From: Xylaria sp. FL1777
Taxonomy: Eukaryota > Ascomycota > Sordariomycetes > Xylariales > Xylariaceae
DNA length: 64,000 nucleotides
NCBI GenBank assembly: GCA_022578965.1
Contig: MU400703.1
Span: 1-64,000, forward strand
Reading direction: 5' to 3'
Shown here in pieces: positions 23,425 through 37,200 of this stretch. Position 1 is the first letter of the stretch, and every line of letters begins with the position of its first letter. The notes under the pieces were generated by a model, which searched no databases, was not told the DNA's origin, and worked only from the letters and a program-made list of their open reading frames with translations. A program made the position numbers and the translations under genes.

Positions 23425-26400
23425 TATTATAAACTATTTTGCTTAATTAATGTTTTTTTTTATAATTACTAATAAAGTAAAAAAATATTTATTTATAATA
23501 ATAATTACGTTTAATAATTAATAGTTAACTATTATTTGTTATACTAGTTTTTTTTTTTTATTAATTAGTTGTTTTTTATTTTTTATTTTAAGTATTAGTA
23601 CTATAAAATATTTAATAAATAACTAAAATTTTTTTAAAAATCCTTTTATTAAATTTTTTTAAATATATTTTTATAAAACGTTTGTTTTATTTAAGCTTAT
23701 ATAATATACTTAATAAAGCTTTAGTTAACATTTTTTTTTAATAAAAATATAGTAGTTTTATAAGCTATGTTTAAAAAGTTCTTTTTTTTTTTTTTTTTTA
23801 AATAGTTTATAAAATTTATAATATACTTTTAGTATTTTGTTTAGGATTTTTTTTGCGATTTTTCTAATTTTTTTGCTTTGTTTTTTATTTTTTTAATTAA
23901 TAGTTTTTGCTTTTTATTAAATTAAAAAATCGCTAGTTTTTAGCTATAATATTTCTAAAATAATATTATAATTAAATATATTAATAATATTTAATATAAT
24001 TTGCTTTTTGTGTTTTTATATAAATATATTAAAAAGTTTAGTTTTTTTAAGTATGCAATTATTATTATAGCTAAAAGTGCTTTTATTAAATTTTTTAATT
24101 TTTTAAAATCTTTGCTTATATTTTTAAAAAATTTTATTTCGTTTTATTACTTTAAGTAAAATTATATTAGCTTATGCTTTTAAATTAATTAAAATATTAT
24201 ATTTTTTTTTTAATATATAAGTTTAACTTTAAATTAGTTTTGCTAGTTATTATATTAAACTTTATATAAAGCTTTAGTTTTTTTAGCTATTTATTGCTTT
24301 TTTAATAAATGTTTATTTTGTTTTTTGATTTTTTTTTATAAAATGTTTAAGTACTTATTTTATTTTGCATTTTAAATATTATTACGCTTTATTTTATTTT
24401 TGCTTTTAGTTAAGCTTTAAATTGCAGTTTTTAAGCTTTTTTGCTTTTAGCAACTATTTTTTAGTATAATTATGCTTTAATTAGCTAGTAATATTTATAG
24501 CAGTTATTTTTACATTTTTTTAAAATAGTATTATAAATATAATTAAAATTTTTTTTAAATGTTGCACATTTTTGTAAATTTTTATAGTAAACTATAGTTA
24601 TAACTAATTACTTTAATTTATAAAGGTTTTATATTTTTGTTTTTATAATTTGTTTAAAAAACTAATTATTTTTTAATTTATTAAATAAATATTAGTAGTA
24701 ATAATATATTATATAACAATTTTATAATATTTTATTATATTTTAAATCTTTTAAGCGTAAAATATTATTATTGTTTTTTATTATAGTTTTATTATAGTAA
24801 TAACTTTTAGCAATTAGTTAAATTACTAGCTTTAGTTTTTAAGATATATTAGTTTTTATGCTAACTATTAATGCTTTTTTGTTTTATTATATTTAAAGCA
24901 GTTTTAGTTATAAAAATATTTTATTTATTTTTATTAGTTCTTTTTTTATAGTGTTTTTTATAGCTTTTAATTTTATTTGTTTTTGCTTTAAAATTTTATA
25001 AGTTTTATTTTTTTAAGTTTATTTAGCAACTAAATGTTTTAGTAGTTTATAATTAGTTTAATAATTATACTATTTATAGTTATAATTTTGTTTTTTTAAA
25101 CATAACTTTTTTTTAAGCTATATTTTAAGCTTTAATAGTTTAAAATTTTTATAGTTTTATAAGTTTGCTAATTATATTAATTTACTACTTTTTATTATTT
25201 GTTATTTTTAGTTAAACTATTTTTTTAAGTTATATATTAAATAACTTTAATTGTTTATATAGTAAATATATTTTTTTGCAATTTGTTTTAATAACTGCAA
25301 AGCTTTTAAATAATATTTGTATGCTTGTTTATTTTAATTTATATAAATAAAGCATTTAAATTTGTTTAGTATAGCATTTTTGTTTTAATTTAAAATAGCA
25401 ATTTTATATTTTTGCTTTAAAAACATATTTTTTAAATTGCTTTATTGTTTTTTATTGTTTTAAACTTTTATAACTTGTATTTTTTTTTTAGGTTAAAAAA
25501 TCTTTTTTTTTTTATAGCTTTTTTTTTGTTTTTTTTTTTAAATTAATATTGTTTTTAAAAGTATTTTTTCTTTTTATAGTTATAATATTTAATTTTAAAC
25601 ATATTTTAAGATTATTGTTTTTAAACTTTATTAATTTGCTTAAATTTTTGTTTAATACTTTTTTAAGTATTCTTTTTTTTGTTTTTTTTAGTTTTTTTAG
25701 TTTTAAAGTACTAATTAAATAATTGTTAATTAATTATAATAGCTATATTAATATATGTATTAATTTTTGCTAGTTTATTTATTTTATATAGTTTGTTTTA
25801 AACTTAAGTTTTAAGTTTACTATAAAATAAATAAAATAGTACAAGCTTAAGCAATTTTAAAATTGCTATTAATTGTTTAAATTTTACAGCGTAATTTACT
25901 GCTGCTTTTATTTGTTTTAAGCAATAAAGTACTTTTTTTGTATGTTTTGCTTTTTAAGTATTTTTAAATAGTACTTTTATTTAATTTTTAAACTTAACGT
26001 AGTTTTTAAAAATTTTTTTTATTTTTAGCTTAAAGTTAGTTAATTTGTTAGCTTTTAGAAAATTCTTTAAAATAAGTTAAAACTATTTTAGTACTTTTTT
26101 TAACAAAAATTATAAAGTAATTATTATTTTTTGGTTTTTTTTTATAATAATAATAAAATATTATTTTAAATAAAGTTTAATATAAATTAAAAAAGCTTTT
26201 ATATTTATAAATTTATTATAAAGCTTTAAAGCAATAAGTTTAAAACTTTTAATATTTAGCATTTTTAATATTATAAATAATTTTAATAATAAAAGCAATA
26301 GTAGTAATAAAAAGTTAAGTTTTTTATTTTAAATTATTACTTTAAGTATAGTAATAATAAAAGTAAGCATTAAATTTATTAATAATAGTATTAATATTAG

Positions 26401-27424
26401 TTATAATATAATTATTTATTTAAAGCTTTAGCTTATTGTTATAATAGCAAGTATTATTGCTGCTTTAATTATTATAGCTAATATTTACATTAGTTTAAAA
26501 GTTATAACGTTTAATATTTAAGCTATTTTTTAAGTTAAAACAACTAGTTTATTTTGTAGTATTAGCATTAGCATTAGTTTTTTTTTATTACTATTGCTTA
26601 ACTTTTTTTTTTTTATTACTGCTTTTTTTTTAATAAAAGTAGCTAATAAAAGTGCTAAGGTTTATTGTTTTAATACGTTACTAGTTCTAAAAGTCTTTAA
26701 AATCTTTAAACTTAATTTTTAACTTTTTGTTTTTAGTAGTATAACTTAAATCTAGTTTTATTAGTTATTAAATAAAGTTTATTTATATAATGTTATTTAG
26801 CATTTTTGTTTTTTAAATATTTTTTTAGTATATTTTTAAGAGTTTATTTTATAAATTGTTTATTATTTAACTTTTTATACTGGTATTTGTTTTTATATGT
26901 TAAATTTTATTAATTAAGGAGTTATTAAAATATAACGGATTTATTATATATTACTATAACAGGTTTGCTTTTAAGGTTTTAATTTGCAAATAATAATAGG
27001 ATTTTTAATAGTAGTTCGTTAAAGAGGTTTTTAAAGTACTTTTACTATTATGCATTAATAAAGGTCTTAAGAAATTAAAAGTAATAAATATATTAATGCT
27101 TAGTAGTTATAAAAAATTAATAGTTAAAAAACTAAAACTAAATAAGTAACTAAATATAAAAAGTGCATAATTATATAAATAAAAAAAAAGTAAAAAAAGT
27201 AATAACTCTTTTTAAATTATTGCAAGTTTAGTAAGCATTAAATTACTATAAGCTTAGTAAGCTTTAAATTATTATAAGCTTAGTAAGCCTTAAATTACTA
27301 TAAGCTTAATAAGCTAAGTAAGTTATTATATAACTTTAGCTTTAGCTAGCAAAAAAAGAAATGTAAAGTATATATAAAGGCATTAAGCTGCTTTAAAGGC
27401 CACTTTTGTGCTAATTTTATAACA
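23425..27424 (-). mobile_element. gypsy-1 copy B, 5' part with LTR
   Basis: This is the 5' part of gypsy-1 copy B after the LINE. It aligns with 1-3774 of copy A and with 57401-61430 of copy C inverted. It holds the start of the reverse transcriptase region, the gag side and the 5' LTR at 26931-27424. It is somewhat more mutated than copy A (for example TG to TA and GC to AC at matched sites). Confidence 0.85.
26931..27424 (-). repeat. gypsy-1 copy B 5' LTR (494 bp)
   Basis: It starts TATAACGGAT and ends TTTTATAACA, matching the LTR limits of copies A and the solo LTR. It contains the same 24-25 bp tandem array (about 27215-27325). It is followed directly by unassigned DNA at 27425. Confidence 0.75.
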
Positions 27425-27937
27425 TTAACTTAGTATACTAGCTATTATAAAAACAAGTAACTTTAATTTTTACTGCTAATGCTATATAAGCACTAGTTCT
27501 TTTATATAGCAAATAGCTTATATTTTTAGCGTAATTAAAACTTAAAGCTTACTGTTTAGCGCTAAGCAATTTATAAAAAATATAGCGCTATATAATACTC
27601 GAAATTTACTTAATACTGTATTGTTTATAGCTCGTAAAACTTAAAGCTAGCAAAAAAGCGCTTTTACTACTAATTAACAAAAAACCTCTTTATTAGCGCG
27701 CTAATTTCTTTACCCCTATATTATAAAGCAAAAGCACTGCTAATTTAACGTATAAAATTTAAAAGCAAAGTATTATATAAAAAAAGCAGCAAATTAATAA
27801 AATCTATAGCAAAACTATTGCATACTTTGCATATATAAATAGTTTTCGCTCTAAAAAAAGTTTTTACTTATATAAGTTTTACTAAATAACCACTAGTATA
27901 ACTAACAAGCTATTTGTTTAAGTAATATAAATTATAT
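27425..27937. other. unassigned, weakly mutated segment
   Basis: These 513 bp lie between gypsy-1 copy B and copia-1 copy 2 and match nothing else I could find in the window. They keep CC, CG and TC dinucleotides (for example GCGCGC near 27697 and ACCCC near 27711) that are rare nearby. They may be single-copy host DNA or a once-only fragment that escaped RIP. No coding frame is convincing. Confidence 0.5.
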
Positions 27938-30372
27938 ACAAAAAAAATTCTTTTAAAGTAGGTTTTTAGTTATAAATTATTTTATGCAAATTAAAGAATA
28001 TATTTTTTACACAAGCCTTTTTTTAAAAAGTATAACATATTAACTAGTAGCTTTTTTTTTAGCAAACAAAGCATTTCTTGTTTATATAAAAATTTTAGTT
28101 CTTTTAGTTATAGCTTTAAAAATAGCTTAGTTATTTAGTTAATTAACTTAATAATTTTAGTATAAATTTAAATTATTGCTTTTTTATATAGCTATAGTTA
28201 TATTTTTAGTTTATAAAATATAACTTATTGTTTTTTTGTACGAAAGTTTTTATTGTACTATTTAATGCTATATGTAAACATACCTTTAAATTAGCAAAAA
28301 ATTCTTTATATATAAATTTTTAAAAAATTAACGCTATAGCTAACTATAGTATATTTTAATATGCTTATATAACGTTTATATTTAGTTAAATTTTGCTTTA
28401 ATAGCTAACATTAAACGCTTACTATGCTTTTTTAAGCTTATTAAGCATTAATTTAAATACTTTATATAAAGCTAAGTTTAAGTTTTCTTTTTTTATTTAT
28501 ATAAAAAAAACTATTGTTTAGTTAGCTTAATATTAACTATAGTTTATATTAATATTAAAATAAATATTTATTATATAATATATTTTACTTTAAGTTTTGT
28601 TTAAACTAATATAATTAATAAAAAAGTTCTTTATATAACTTTTTAAAATATATAAAAATATAACGTAATATTAGTTTTTTATAATTTTAATATATTAGTA
28701 AACAGTAATAAATAAATAAGCCTTATTATATAATAAATTATATAGCTTGCTTATATAGTTTTAGCTTAAGTTTTAGCTTTTTTAAAAAGCAATATATTTA
28801 TTAAAAAATATAAATTTGTTTTATATAAACTTTATTAAAAATAAGTCTAAAAACATGCTTTTAATAGCTAAATCTAATATTATATAAATATATATTTTTT
28901 GCTTTAATATTTGCAATAAATAATACTAAACAAAATATTTATATACTAGTTAAAAAATTAGTTTATAGCTTGTTTTTATTATATAAAAATTAAATAGCTT
29001 AAAAAAATTCTAATGTTTAATACTTAGCTAAATTAATTGCAGTTAATATTTATATTATTACGTTTAAAATTATACGTTAAAACTTAGGTTTTTAAGAAAT
29101 AATCTAATATATAAATAGTTTAAAAAGTTTTAACTATTATACAAAAAAGTATTTAGCTATTAGCTTAGTATTAAAAATATTGCTAATAGTTAAATAGTTA
29201 TTATATAATAAATATTTAATAGTTTTTTTAATTTTTTAATTATAAAGTTTTTGTAAGCTATTTTTATAAGCTTTTAAATTATAGTTATTTTTAATGTTAG
29301 GTAAATTTTTTTTAACTTAAAGTTCTTAAATAAAGCGCTTTATATGCCTTAATAAATTTCTTAAAAATAATCTTTTGTTTATTTTTTAAAAGTTTTAACA
29401 AACTTTTTTTAAAAGTAGTTCAATAGTTTATAAAAATATAAATAGTTAGCATAATAAAATGCTAGCTTAATATTTAGCTTAATTTTAGTTGTATAACTAA
29501 AATTAATTTTTTAGCTTTATATTTTAAGATTAATTTAAGCATTTATTTATTATACGTTTATTAAAACGTTTTTAGCTAAATCTTTATATATAAAAATAAC
29601 TAGCTTTAACTTTAAAAATATTATAAATAATTGTTTGTTTTTTTAAAACATAATAAATTTAATTAAATTATATAATATATTTAATTTTATATTTAAGTTA
29701 TATAAGTTGCTGTTTTGCTTTTATATAGCAATATAATTAATATATTACTTAATATTTATATAGCAATATAATTAAAAAGTAGCAAAGTTACTTGTTATTT
29801 TTTTTATTTTATTTTTAGTACTAATAAACAAGTTAAAAGTCTAGTTTTTATACGTAAATAAATTAAATTTTCTTTTTTTTTTTTTATATATATTTACTTT
29901 AGCTAATTAAAAAAAATAAACTAAACAATATATTTATACGTTAAAAAAAAAACAAACATAATATAAAAAACAAATTTTTTTTTAATAAATTAAAATAAAG
30001 GTATATTATATAACTCTATTATTACTTTAGTTAATTTATAGTTCGTTATAAATAAGTTAAAAATGCAAATATAACTATTAATTAGTATTAAATAAGCTTT
30101 ATACGATTGTACGTTTAATATATATGTACTAAAACAAAATATAATAATCTTTGTATTATAAGCTATTTATATTCTATATGTTTAAAAAAAAAAAAAGTTC
30201 GTACGAAGTAAAAGTTCTTTTTTATGTATAAGAACTTTGCTAGCGTATAAGCTAAGCTAACACTAAAATTACTTTAGTTTATGTAATAGCTCTTGCATAA
30301 AGTAATCTTTATGCAAAACTTATTATACGTATTATATATAAAAGTTATAATTAATAACCAGTTATTTTAACA
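27938..30372 (-). mobile_element. copia-1 copy 2, 5' LTR and gag side only
   Basis: It is colinear with 6840-7207 plus 15073-17088 of copy 1 and with 32109-34560 of copy 3 inverted. It is truncated at about 27938, ahead of integrase, so only the 5' LTR and the gag-side region remain. The 5' LTR is at 30086-30372. The flanking Z arm 2 shows the uninterrupted target (CTTTTGCTTAATT, here CTTTTACTTAATT after the LTR), so copy 2 inserted into Z. Confidence 0.85.
30086..30372 (-). repeat. copia-1 copy 2 5' LTR (287 bp)
   Basis: It starts TATTAAATAAGC (TG changed to TA) and ends TTATTTTAACA. It is the same length as the other three copia-1 LTRs. The next bases (CTTTT) are the Z target. Confidence 0.9.
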
Positions 30373-32108
30373 CTTTTACTTAATTTAAAATATATATTAG
30401 CTATAAGTTTATTTTAAAATAGCTAAATAAAATAGCTAAACAAAGTTATATATATAATAGCTAATTAACTAATGTTTTAATATTTAAATTAATAAATATA
30501 TAACTTAACTTAAAACGTATTACTTATAATTTAAGTGCTATATTTATATATAATAATTTTAATTTTAAAAATAATGTTTAAAATTTTAGCATAAATTATA
30601 AAAATATTATACAAAATTTAATTAATTGTTTTATAATTACTAATTTAAATATATTTAGCTTATTTATATAATTATAATAACATATTATTACTTTTTTTTA
30701 AAAAAAATAGCTTTTTTTTTATTTAATGCTAACTTTAGCTTATATAAATAAAACAATTAATTATTTATTAATTTATGCTATTTGTTTTTTATTTAAATTA
30801 TTATATTTAAAAAGGTTTGTTTTATTTTTAAATATTATATAATTATAAAATAATATTAGCTATATTTTATAAACTTTTATTATTTATAAAAACAAAAAAA
30901 AATATTTAAAGTATATTAAGTTTATAATACTTTATTTTGCACTATTTTAAATTATTAAAACTATAATAAATAACTTATAATAATATATAAAAATTAAAAA
31001 ACTATATTTTTTATTTAAGCTATAGCAGCTATTTAAATAAAAGCAAACAATATATATAACTATAAATAATAAATGTTTTTTATATTAGCTTTTTTTTATA
31101 TTGCGCTAAATTTTATTTAATTAATTTTTTAAACTTTTTAGGATTTTTTTATAAAATATAACATGTAATTTTTTAGCTATAAACAATATATTAAAAAAAA
31201 TAAAGTTTAATACTATTAAGCTTTACTATTATTATATAATAAGTTTTATGCTTATATTTTAGCGTTTTTAATTTATAACTTAGTTAAATTTAATATATTA
31301 TTTTTTAATACAATTTAACTAAACTATATTTAAATAGCATTAAAAAGCATAAATTTTATATTATTTAAGCAAAGAATTATAGCTTTATAGTTTTAATAAT
31401 TAAAATATACAAATTAAATAAAAAAATATACTTAAAATAAAAGCAAATTAATTAATATTAAGTTTTAAAGCTATAATTAATATATAAATATTATAAAATA
31501 TTTATTTATAATAACTATAGTAGTTTAGCTTAATAATTATAAAGTACTATATTAAATTATTTTTTATTTTTTTATTTTTTTTTATAGAAAAAAATTTAGT
31601 AATTATAAATTAAAAATATTATATTTTGCTTAGTTATTTTATTTTAATATTATAAAACTAAAACTTATAATAAAAATACTATAATTAAGCTTTATTTAAT
31701 ATATTATAACTAAAAGCAAATAAAAAGCTATTAATTTAGCTTTAAAGCATATTAATAGTACTTTTATAATTAATATAAAAAATAACAAAAACTTTACATA
31801 AAATATTTTTATTATATTTAATTAATTAGCTATTATAAGCCTTTATATTACTTTAATTTATAGCAGTATAAAACAGTTCTTTTAAACATATTAAAATAAG
31901 TAATATACTTTTTTTTTTACTAACTAAAATATTATTAAATATATTTATAAAATATATATTAATAATAATACTAAAAAACATACTAATAGTTATATTACAT
32001 TATATAATCTTTTTAATGTGCTAAATTTATTAATAAAAAAAAGCAATAATTTATTAATACTAAAATTAATAAGTTTAATATTAAAGTTATTTAATTAATT
32101 AAAGTTTT
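30373..32108 (-). repeat. Z palindrome arm 1, outer part
   Basis: It matches 44530-46273 in inverse orientation with transition differences. It continues at 39484 after copia-1 copy 3. The outer limit is set by copia-1 copy 2, not by the repeat itself. No known protein was recognised. By comparison with arm 2, the better coding bias is on the minus strand here. Confidence 0.8.
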
Positions 32109-32395
32109 TGTTAAAATAACTAGTTATTAGTTATAACTTTTATGTATAGTACGTATAATAAGTTTTGCATAAAAACTACTTTATATAAAAGCTATTACAT
32201 AAACTAAAGTAATTTTAGTGTTAGCTTAGCTTATATGCTAGCAAAGTTTTTATACATAAAAAAGAACTTTTGTTTTATATAAACCTTTTTTTCTTTTAAA
32301 CATACAAAATATAAATAGCTTATAATACAAAGATTATTATACTTTGTTTTAGCATATATATATTAAACATATAATTATACAAAGCTTATTTAATA
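32109..32395 (+). repeat. copia-1 copy 3 5' LTR
   Basis: It starts TGTTAAAATAACTAGTTATT and ends CTTATTTAATA (from CCTATTCAACA). The initial TG is intact and the final CA is mutated to TA. Confidence 0.92.
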
Positions 32396-34580
32396 TTAAT
32401 TAATAATTATATTTGTATTTTTAACTTATTTATAACAAACTATAGATTAACTAAAGTAATAATAAAGTTATATAATATATTTTTATTTTAACTTATTAAA
32501 AAAAGATTTATTTTTTGTATTATACTTATTTTTTTTTTAATATATAAACATATTGTTTAGTTTATTTCTTTTAATTAGCTAAAGTAAGCATATATAAAGA
32601 AAAAAAAAAAAAATCTAATTTATTTATGCATAAAAATCAGATTTTTAACTTGTTTATTAATATTAAAAACAAAATAAAAAAAATAGCAAGCAACTTTACT
32701 ATTCTTTTAATTATATTGCTATATAAACACTAAGTAATATATTAATTATACTGCTATATAAAAGCAAAACAGCAATTTATATAACTTAAATACAAAATTA
32801 AATATATTATATAATTTAGCTAAATTTATTATATTTTAAAAAAACAAATAATTACTTATAATGCTTTTAAAGTTAAAGCTAGTTATTTTTACGTATAAAA
32901 ACTTAGCTAAAAACGTTTTAATAAACATATAATAAATAAACGCTTAAATTAATTTTAAAATATAAAGCTAAAAAATTAATTTTAGCTATACAACTAAAAT
33001 TAAGCTAAATATTAAGCTAGCATTTTATTATATTAACTATTTATATTTTTATAAACTATTAAACTATTTTTAAAAAAAATTTGCTAAAACTTTTAAAAAA
33101 TAAACAAAAAATTATTTCTAAAAAATTTATTAAAGCGTATAAAGCGCTTTGCTTAAAAACCTTAAGTTAAAAAAATTTTACTGAACGTTAAAAACAACTA
33201 TAATTTAAAAGCTTATAAAAATAACCTATAGAAACTTTATAATTAAAAAATCAAAAAAACTACTAAATATTTGTTATATAATAATTATTTAACTATTAGC
33301 AACATTTTTAATACTAAGCTAACAGCTAAAAATCTTTTTATATAATAATTAAAACTTTTTAAACTATTTATATATTAGATTACTTTTTAAAAACCTAAGT
33401 TTTAATGTATAATTTTAAACGTAATAACATAAATATTAACTACAATTAATTTAGCTAAATATTAAACACTAAAATTTCTTTAAGCTGTTTAATTTTTATA
33501 TAACAAAAGCAAGCTATAAACTAATTTTTTAACTAGTATATAAATATTTTATTTAGTATTATTTATTGTAAATATTAAAGCAAAAAACATATATTTATAT
33601 AATATTAGATTTAATTATTAAAAGTACGTTTTTTAATTTATTTTTAATAAAGTTTATATAAAACAAATTTATACTTTTTAACAAATATATTGCTTTTTAA
33701 AAAAGCTAAAACTTAAGCTAAAACTATATAAGTAAGCTATATAACTTATTATATAATAAAGCTTGTTTATTTATTGCTGCTTGCTAATAAATCAAAATTA
33801 TAAAAAACTAATATTACGCTATATTTTTATATATTTTAAAAAGTTATACAAAAAACTTTTTTATTAATTATATTAATTTAAATAAAACTTAAAGTAAAAT
33901 ATACTATATAATAAATATTTACTTTAATACTAATATAAACTATAGCTAATATTAAGCTAACTAAACAATAGTTTTTTTTATACAAATAAAAAAAAAAAAC
34001 TTAAATTTAGCTTTGCATAAAATATTTAAATTAATATTTAATAAGCTTAAAAAAGCATAACAAACGTTTAGTGCTAGCTACTAAAACAAAATTTAACTAA
34101 ATATAAATATTGCATAAGCATATTAAAATATACTAAAGTTAGCTATAACGTTAATTTTTTAAAAACTTATATGTAAAAAATTTTTTGCTAACTTATAAGC
34201 ATGCTTACATATAGCATTAAATAGTACAATAAAAACTTTTATATAAAAAAACAATAAGTTATACTTTATAAACTAAAAATATAACTATAGTTATATAAAA
34301 AACTAATAATTTAAATTTATACTAAGGTTATTAAATTAACTAACTAAATAGCTAAGCTATTTTTAAAGCTATAACTAAAAAAACTAAAACTTTTATATAA
34401 ACAAAAAATGCTTTATTTATTAAAAAAAAAGCTGCTAGTTAATATGCTATACCTTTTAAAAAAAAGCCTATATAAAAAACGTATTTTTTAATTTGCATAA
34501 AATAATTTATAGCTAAAAACTTATTTTAAAAGAATTTTTTTTATACGTAGCAAAATGCAAAAAATATCTAAAGTTAAACA
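32396..34580 (+). pseudogene. gag: copia-1 gag/protease side (copy 3)
   Basis: This is the region between the 5' LTR and integrase, where gag and protease belong. It matches 15080-16800 and 28310-30085 inverted. In the less mutated copy 1 the frame shows a helical, Gln/Leu-rich stretch (about 15350-15560) typical of gag, but I could not find a zinc knuckle or the protease triad. The assignment rests mainly on position. Confidence 0.5.
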
Positions 34581-34589
34581 ATAGTACTA

Positions 34590-35900
34590 AAAATATTAAT
34601 AAAAAATTTAGTAATTAAACTATTTAATATTTAGTAAATAGCGCATTTTTTTATTATATAACAAAAAAAAACATTTAAAACTATAAAATAACAATACTAT
34701 ATAATTAGTTTATATTAAGCAATTATTATTGTACGAACTACTAAAGTAAACTTTAAAATATTAGCGCTTTTAATTATTTAATAGTAAGAAAAGCTTAATT
34801 AAAAGCATACTTTTAAATATATTTTTATATAAAAGTTAATTAAACTTTAAGTAGCGCTTATATTTATTTTAGCAAAAGTAATATTATAAATGCTATAAGC
34901 ACTATACAAATAAAAAACGCCTTTAGTATAATTATATATTATATTTTAAATATTTTTACTTTTTTTTTATTTTTATTAAAAAATGCTAACTGCTTAAAAG
35001 CATATTTTAATAATATAAAAAACATTATTATATAATAAAACAAAAAAACTATTCTTGTTATATAAAAATAAAAATACTTGTTTTTTAATATTAGCTCGTA
35101 TAAAGCAAGTTTATATTTTATAAAAATAAAACTTTAAAAGCTTTATAAATGCTTTAAATATTTTTGTACAAAAAAACTATATAATATGCTTAGTTATATA
35201 AATTATAATATTAATTGCTTTGCTTTAAAAAAAATCCAGAAGTTTTACTATTATTGCTAGTTATATAATTAAGCATTTTGTTGTTTTAAGTTTATAATTA
35301 AAAATAATTATAACTTTAATTATAAAGTTATAATTAATGCTATATAAATAAATAACAAGTAAGTTTTATATATAATTAATGTAGCTATATTATTTTAAGC
35401 AGCTATATTTTTAAAATTTATGTTTGCATAAAACGCTTAAAAAGCTTTATATAAATGCTAAATTAACGTATACTAAAGACCTTTAAACTATATTATATAT
35501 AACTTTAGCACAAACTTTTTGTTTAAAGAATTTTAAAACTAAGCTAAAATTATAAGTATAAAATGCTAAAAAATGTTTATTAAAGCTTACTAAGCTATTA
35601 ATAAAATAAAAAAAGCATATAAATTTTTTTGTTATACGTATAACATACTAAAAGCTAAACTAAGTTATTATATAAAAAATAAGTTAATTTTATAAATAGT
35701 AATTAAAGCTTTAAATAATACTGCAGAACTTAATAGCTTAATTTTAACGCTTTTTATATTTAAAGCATATTTAAAGGTTAATTAAAACTTTTCTTTTTTG
35801 CTAAATATTGTACAAAAAGCTAAAGCAATTAAAAAAGCTATAAAAATGCTTTATAAAAAACAAACAAAAGTTAAAATTAGCTATATAATTTATAAACGTA
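34590..35900 (+). pseudogene. pol: copia-1 integrase (copy 3)
   Basis: The plus strand reads a KKFCYYYxLYN zinc-binding end, then NYKVIINAI and VLYIINIAILF, the core with the first Asp mutated to Asn. PLNYIIYN (PDYIxxDxGTNF block, second Asp to Asn) and AxxAINKIKKAY, the block containing the catalytic Glu, follow. IAIKALNNTAGLNSLV is the family's strongly conserved AxKAVNDTAGPDGLVP-type segment, at about 35700-35760. Reading used copy 1 to resolve ambiguous codons. This is the integrase type found in fungal Ty1/copia polyproteins. All lesions are transitions. Confidence 0.85.
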
Positions 35901-36099
35901 ATAAGTTAGCTTTATATAAAGTATTATTTTTATTTTTATGTAATAAAGTCTTTATATAGCATAAAAAATAAAGCTAAAAAAAACTGTACAAAATATAGTT
36001 AATTAAAAAACCTAATATAATTATTAATTTTATAAATAGCTTAATTTGCTTTAAATAAACATAAGTTAAGTTATACTACTATATAACTAAATATATTTT

Positions 36100-37200
36100 A
36101 GCAAATAATAAAAAGGAAAACATAACTACTGCAAAATTAGCTATAAAACTAGCTATACAAAAAAAACGCAAAAAACCTAAAAAAGCTAAAAACTTTTTTA
36201 TAGCATTTATACAAAACATTAGTAACTTGTTTTTAATTCCAAAAAAAAAACAAAACTATGTTTTAGCAGTAAAATCGCGCAAAAACAGCATTATTAATAC
36301 TTTTAGCGCTTTGTTCGAAAAATTAAACGCTATAAAAATTAATAACTTTATTATATAAAATATTTTTTAGTTCGTAAAATATAATTTAAACAAACATAAT
36401 AACACTTAAATTTTTAAGTTTTGCTTTATATAAAAAATCAAAAAAAAAACAACTAAGCTATATAAAAAATTTAAATTAATTATATAAAGCTATAACAATA
36501 CAAAAAAAAAAACTGTACTAACTTAATTATTAATAATTTAGTAAATAAGTTAATAGCTATTATTAGCTTTAAGCCTTTTGCTAATTTAAAACTTTAACGC
36601 TTTAAGCAAACTTTAAAATATTATATAAGTATATATATAATCAAAAAACAAGCTTGTATAAAAAATCCTTATATAACTATTTTTTAAACTTATTTTAAAA
36701 TATTTTAAAAAAACTATTATATAAATTATATAACTATTATATAGCTTAACTAAATTAAAGCTATATTAGTTTAAAACTTATTACTAATATTACTATAAAA
36801 AACTTAGTATAGTAGTTTTTACGTATAACTTATGTTTATTGTTTATATTAGAACTTTTGTATAAATTTAGTATTATAAGTCTGCAAACAAACAATATGTT
36901 TAGCTTTACTACACTTAAATTCTTAGCGAAAAAAAAACGTAAATTATATAAAGCAAAGTTTTATGCAAAGCTAAAAAAAACTTTATAACAAGATTACCTT
37001 ATTAAATTTAACAGTAGTTAAGTTACCTTTTTATATAAAAAAAATATAATACTTATATAAAAAAGCTAAATAAACTAATTAGCTTTAATTAACTTTTATA
37101 TAAAAAATGCTATATAGCAATATATTTTTTAATGCGTACGTAATACTTATATAAGCAACATTTGCTAACTAAAAGCTATATATAACTTTATAACTATTGC
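36100..37200 (+). pseudogene. pol: copia-1 reverse transcriptase with QTDD active site (copy 3)
   Basis: The plus-strand frame holds a Lys-rich leader (from Glu-rich), then SIINTFSALFEKLNAIKI. A TxIFKF...EI-type block follows, then LYKKFKLII-SYNNTKKKTVLT (YEKSRLVxQxYND...LTQSPT pattern) and LLYSLTKLKLY (RPLYGLxEAGxYW pattern). The active site reads LQTNN at 36881-36895, from LQTDD. Fungal copia elements of this group use QTDD where most copia elements use YVDD. The next block (LAKKKRKLYKAKFYAK) also fits the family. Confidence 0.85.
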
